From contig JAHLFF010000256.1 of the NCBI GenBank assembly GCA_018883945.1, positions 1-34,724 on the forward strand: a DNA stretch of 34,724 nt, written 5' to 3'. The position numbers and the translations under genes are program-made. The notes below the pieces were generated by a model. That model was given only the letters and a program-made list of their open reading frames with translations, made no database searches and had not been told where the DNA came from. The stretch is from Candidatus Acinetobacter avistercoris (lineage in GTDB: Bacteria; Pseudomonadota; Gammaproteobacteria; Pseudomonadales; Moraxellaceae). Every line of letters begins with the position of its first letter. The stretch's first letter is position 1. Shown here one piece after another: positions 32,468 to 34,724 of this stretch.

Positions 32468-33436
32468 TTAGTGACGTGCAAGATCAAGCGCTAAGTCTAC
32501 AGCAACATGCAAGCTCGAACTTTTTGCAAGTCCCGAACCCGCTAGGGAGAGTGCCGTACCATGATCTACAGATGTGCGAATAAAAGGTAAGCCCAAAGTA
32601 ATATTGATGGCTTCACCAAATCCTTGAGATTTTAACACAGGTAAACCTTGATCGTGATACATCGCAAGCACAGCATCCGCATCTTTTAAATTTTCTGGTG
32701 TAAATAGCGTATCTGCAGGCAGACTTAAACTCATCTGAATCCCCTGTGCACGATAGCTTTCAAGTACAGGATTAATCACTTCAATTTCTTCACGACCTAA
32801 ATATCCGTCTTCGCCCGCATGTGGATTTAATCCACACACCAAAATACGAGGATGATCAATTTTAAATTTGGTCTTTAAATCATGAATTAAAATATCGATC
32901 ACTTGATGTAAGCGCTGTTTCGTAATGGCATCTGGCACATCACGTAAAGGTAAATGTGTCGTGGCAAGTGCGACACGTAAGGACTTAGTCGCCAGCATCA
33001 TGACAACACGATCGACGCCTGCAAACTCTTGGTAATATTCTGTATGACCACTAAAATGAATACCCGCTTCATTGATTACCGATTTTTGAACTGGTGCTGT
33101 TGCCACACCGACACTGAGTCCAGATAACGCATAATCTGCGGAACGACGAAGTTGTTCTAATACATAAGTTGCATTATGTGCATTGAGTTGACCACTGACG
33201 ACATGTTCGGCAAGTGGCACATGCTCTACATAAAGCTCACCTTGAGCTGATGCATGGGTTTGTCCCACAAAGTCAGTGAAGACAATCTTTTGATTTAAAA
33301 TCTCAGCACGTTGTTGTAACAATGTTTTATCAATTAAAACAACAACAGGACGTTCATCCAATCGTTCAGCCAAACTCAAACAAACATCAGGACCAATCCC
33401 AGCAGGTTCACCACTGGTTACATATAAAGGCAACAT
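32468..33436 (-). CDS. pdxA: 4-hydroxythreonine-4-phosphate dehydrogenase
   Basis: 322 residues from the ATG at 33436; the upstream in-frame GTG at 33445 would place the AGGA only one base away, so the ATG is preferred although spacing is long (10). NAD-dependent, metal-requiring enzyme of the DXP-dependent pyridoxal phosphate pathway. Seen: VTSGEPAGIGPDV, HFSGHTEYYQEF (metal/substrate His), NPHAGEDGYLGREE, MYHDQGLPVLK and GLPFIRTSVDHGTA. It begins the pdxA-rsmA-apaH unit. surA and lptD, which precede pdxA in E. coli, are not here. A -10-like TATAAT lies at 33472-33467 (minus). Confidence 0.96.
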   Translation of the reverse strand: MLPLYVTSGEPAGIGPDVCLSLAERLDERPVVVLIDKTLLQQRAEILNQKIVFTDFVGQTHASAQGELYVEHVPLAEHVVSGQLNAHNATYVLEQLRRSADYALSGLSVGVATAPVQKSVINEAGIHFSGHTEYYQEFAGVDRVVMMLATKSLRVALATTHLPLRDVPDAITKQRLHQVIDILIHDLKTKFKIDHPRILVCGLNPHAGEDGYLGREEIEVINPVLESYRAQGIQMSLSLPADTLFTPENLKDADAVLAMYHDQGLPVLKSQGFGEAINITLGLPFIRTSVDHGTALSLAGSGLAKSSSLHVAVDLALDLARH

Positions 33437-33466
33437 TACAAACACATCCTAACCCGCTGATGAATC

Positions 33467-33472
33467 ATTATA
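33467..33472 (-). promoter_or_regulatory. -10 element of the pdxA operon promoter
   Basis: A consensus TATAAT on the minus strand, 31 bases before the pdxA ATG. The -35 position at 17-base spacing (CTGAAG) is poor. Confidence 0.5.
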
Positions 33473-33637
33473 AAATGTCTTGAGCAAAACTTCAGTGTTA
33501 ACTTGATAAAAGATCATTTTTATCTTGATGATTAAAACTGATTTACATGTCAGTATCTTTCGGCAATTCAGCGAAATCGAGTCGAATTTACAGATCTTGT
33601 TCAATCTAAAAGACGTTAAAGTCTAAATAGCCTATCC

Positions 33638-33665
33638 GTTATTTAAAATCAGTTATTTAAAATCA
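33638..33665. repeat. 14-bp tandem repeat, two exact copies
   Basis: GTTATTTAAAATCA occurs twice in a row, followed by a partial third unit TTTATTAAAAAG. Confidence 0.92.
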
Positions 33666-33762
33666 TTTATTAAAAAGTGAAATTGAAGATCAACATATTG
33701 ACTAACAAAATATCATGAGAATAAATTGATTCCATAAGGCATTTTCATACTCACAACAATGA

Positions 33763-33798
33763 TTCCCTCATCCGAGTCCTCTTAAACAAGGAGATAGA
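33763..33798 (-). repeat. Degenerate REP/MITE-like element, copy C (inverted)
   Basis: Read on the minus strand it gives TCTATCTCCTTGTTTAAGAG then GACTCGGATGAGGGAA, aligning with copies A and B over the whole core. This is the most diverged copy. Confidence 0.55.
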
Positions 33799-34140
33799 AT
33801 TTTTAAAAATTAATTTATGAGCACTCAATCATATTTTTTGATTCTTAAATTCTTAAATGAAGTGCAACAGAGATTAAATAAAATACTTTTCAAATAATAA
33901 TGCCACTATTGGTTTTGATCAATTCGTGTGTTTAAAAATCAGTATTTATAGGTGAATACCATTATTTCAGATTAAAAAGTATCATCATATTGTGTACAAA
34001 CACACTTTAAAATCTGCTCACTAAATCTGTTAAGTGGCTATTTATAATCAACTTAATGAATTGGATTTCAACTCACCAACCTGTTCTTTAATCTTTTGAA
34101 TTAAAATGGATAAATACTATCCAGATCCATTTTTTCTCTA

Positions 34141-34146
34141 TATAAT
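34141..34146 (+). promoter_or_regulatory. -10 element of the rplM-rpsI operon
   Basis: TATAAT with consensus sequence, followed by GTAGCCC; it predicts transcription from about 34153 and a leader of about 110 bases. No matching -35 is evident. Confidence 0.55.
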
Positions 34147-34152
34147 GTAGCC

Positions 34153-34264
34153 CTTGAAATTTATATATTTCGATTGTGAATCTATCGCTTTTCAGATAGA
34201 ATTCGCTCTCCTTTTTGTTTGGACAGACTCCACCGTCCAAACCAACTATAATAGGTAGTGGTTA
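34153..34264 (+). promoter_or_regulatory. Structured 5' leader of rplM, candidate L13 autoregulatory RNA
   Basis: Two hairpins: GAATCTATC / GATAGA-A-TTC (34178-34204, one bulged A, loop GCTTTTCA) and GTTTGGAC / GTCCAAAC (34217-34242, loop AGACTCCACC). AGGTAGTGG precedes the ATG at 34265. In E. coli, L13 represses rplM-rpsI translation through the leader; whether this structure is equivalent is inferred. Confidence 0.45.
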
Positions 34265-34693
34265 ATGAAAACTCTCAGCGCTAAGCCTGCTGAAGTTCAA
34301 CACGACTGGTATGTTGTTGATGCTTCTGGCAAAACTTTAGGTCGCCTTGCGACTGAAATCGCTCGTCGTTTACGCGGTAAGCATAAAACGTCTTATACTC
34401 CTCACGTTGATACAGGCGATTACATCGTTGTTATTAATGCTGAAGAAATTACCGTTACTGGTAAGAAAGCGCAAGATAAGAAATACTATCGCCACACTGG
34501 CTTCCCTGGTGGTATCCGTGAGACTAACTTCGAGAAGTTAATTGCTCATAAACCTGAAACAGTTTTAGAAAAAGCTGTTAAAGGTATGCTACCAAAAGGT
34601 CCTCTTGGTTATGCAATGATCAAGAAAATGAAAGTGTATGCAGGTACTGAGCATCCACACGCTGCTCAACAGCCACAAGTTTTGGACATCTAA
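34265..34693 (+). CDS. rplM: 50S ribosomal protein L13
   Basis: 142 residues, the standard length. Seen: [59 protein letters not shown] and the ending [18 protein letters not shown], all typical of proteobacterial L13. It is an early-assembly protein that binds 23S rRNA. It is first in the rplM-rpsI operon, with rpsI starting 13 bases after its stop. Codon choice is strongly biased as in highly expressed genes. Likely autoregulated through the leader. Confidence 0.99.
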   Translation: MKTLSAKPAEVQHDWYVVDASGKTLGRLATEIARRLRGKHKTSYTPHVDTGDYIVVINAEEITVTGKKAQDKKYYRHTGFPGGIRETNFEKLIAHKPETVLEKAVKGMLPKGPLGYAMIKKMKVYAGTEHPHAAQQPQVLDI

Positions 34694-34706
34694 GGGATAA
34701 CAGCAC

Positions 34707-34724
34707 ATGGCTACTAATTATGGT
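34707..34724 (+). CDS. rpsI: 30S ribosomal protein S9, partial (first 6 codons)
   Basis: Only MATNYG is visible before the window ends. Identity rests on its position directly after rplM (13-base gap holding AAGGGATAA as ribosome-binding site) and on the usual MAxNYGTGR start of S9. Confidence 0.85.

Larger units (their letters stand above)
33437..34264. other. Large divergent intergenic region, pdxA / rplM
   Basis: 828 bases, AT-rich, no credible open frame or tRNA. Contents seen: pdxA promoter -10 (33467-33472), 14-bp tandem repeat (33638-33665), repeat copy C (33763-33798), then a featureless AT-rich part to about 34110, and the rplM promoter and leader (34141-34264). Confidence 0.6.

Noticed and set aside
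33437..34140. tRNA or other RNA gene in the large gap before rplM
   Set aside because: No cloverleaf or CCA-adjacent acceptor stem could be found by eye; only repeats and promoters are visible.
1..34724. CRISPR array, insertion sequence, integron or prophage
   Set aside because: No regularly spaced repeats with unique spacers, no transposase or integrase frames, no phage genes; the short tandem repeats have no spacers.

Overview
The window looks like chromosomal core DNA of an Acinetobacter-type gammaproteobacterium (Moraxellaceae). The evidence is low-GC codon usage, a trpA-accD-folC-SPOR gene string, separate pdxA-rsmA-apaH and rplM-rpsI units, and several AraC-type regulators of the Arabinose_bd/HTH_18 class. 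I see no phage, insertion sequence, plasmid gene, CRISPR array or tRNA. Most genes have a recognisable family. No obviously new multi-gene system stands out; the less ordinary material lies in small genes, RNA structures and repeats.

Layout. 1-3792 (minus): trpA > accD > folC > SPOR-domain protein (cut by the window edge), tightly packed with 4- and 8-base overlaps. 4144-5475 (plus): NhaC-type antiporter. 5658-7714: divergent AraC regulator and di-iron-like metal-dependent hydrolase. 7760-8797 (minus): DUF2804 protein. 9047-11388: CaiB/BaiF CoA-transferase (minus) divergent from a second AraC regulator (plus). 12050-12265: cold-shock protein with a long leader. 12862-16211: two-gene beta-oxidation operon (thiolase, then hydratase/3-hydroxyacyl-CoA dehydrogenase). 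16481-17744: Lrp/AsnC regulator divergent from a LysE-family exporter. 17950-19181: His-rich single-pass membrane protein plus patatin-like hydrolase. 19196-21582 (minus): METTL25-like methyltransferase, GNAT acetyltransferase, HAD phosphatase. 21684-23783: hemolysin-III/PAQR protein and MHS-type MFS transporter. 24199-27770: metallophosphoesterase, phospholipase-D-like lipoprotein and PlsC-like acyltransferase, a loose membrane-lipid neighbourhood. 27953-28099: a probable 48-residue membrane protein. 28188-30618: hflX followed by a CidA/LrgA-LrgB pair. 30776-33436 (minus): pdxA > rsmA > apaH. 34265-end: rplM and the first six codons of rpsI behind a structured leader.

Regulatory and structural signals. 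There are clear intrinsic terminators after the antiporter, csp, beta-oxidation operon, MFS gene, LrgB and methyltransferase. The methyltransferase terminator runs straight into the ribosome-binding site of the next operon. Short tandem duplications with unrelated units of 14-37 bases recur outside genes; one has triplicated a C-terminal tail together with its stop codon. Three degenerate copies of a roughly 40-100 base palindromic element of the Acinetobacter REP/MITE-like kind lie in intergenic gaps.

Start codons were chosen from visible Shine-Dalgarno spacing and family length and are less certain than the stop ends.
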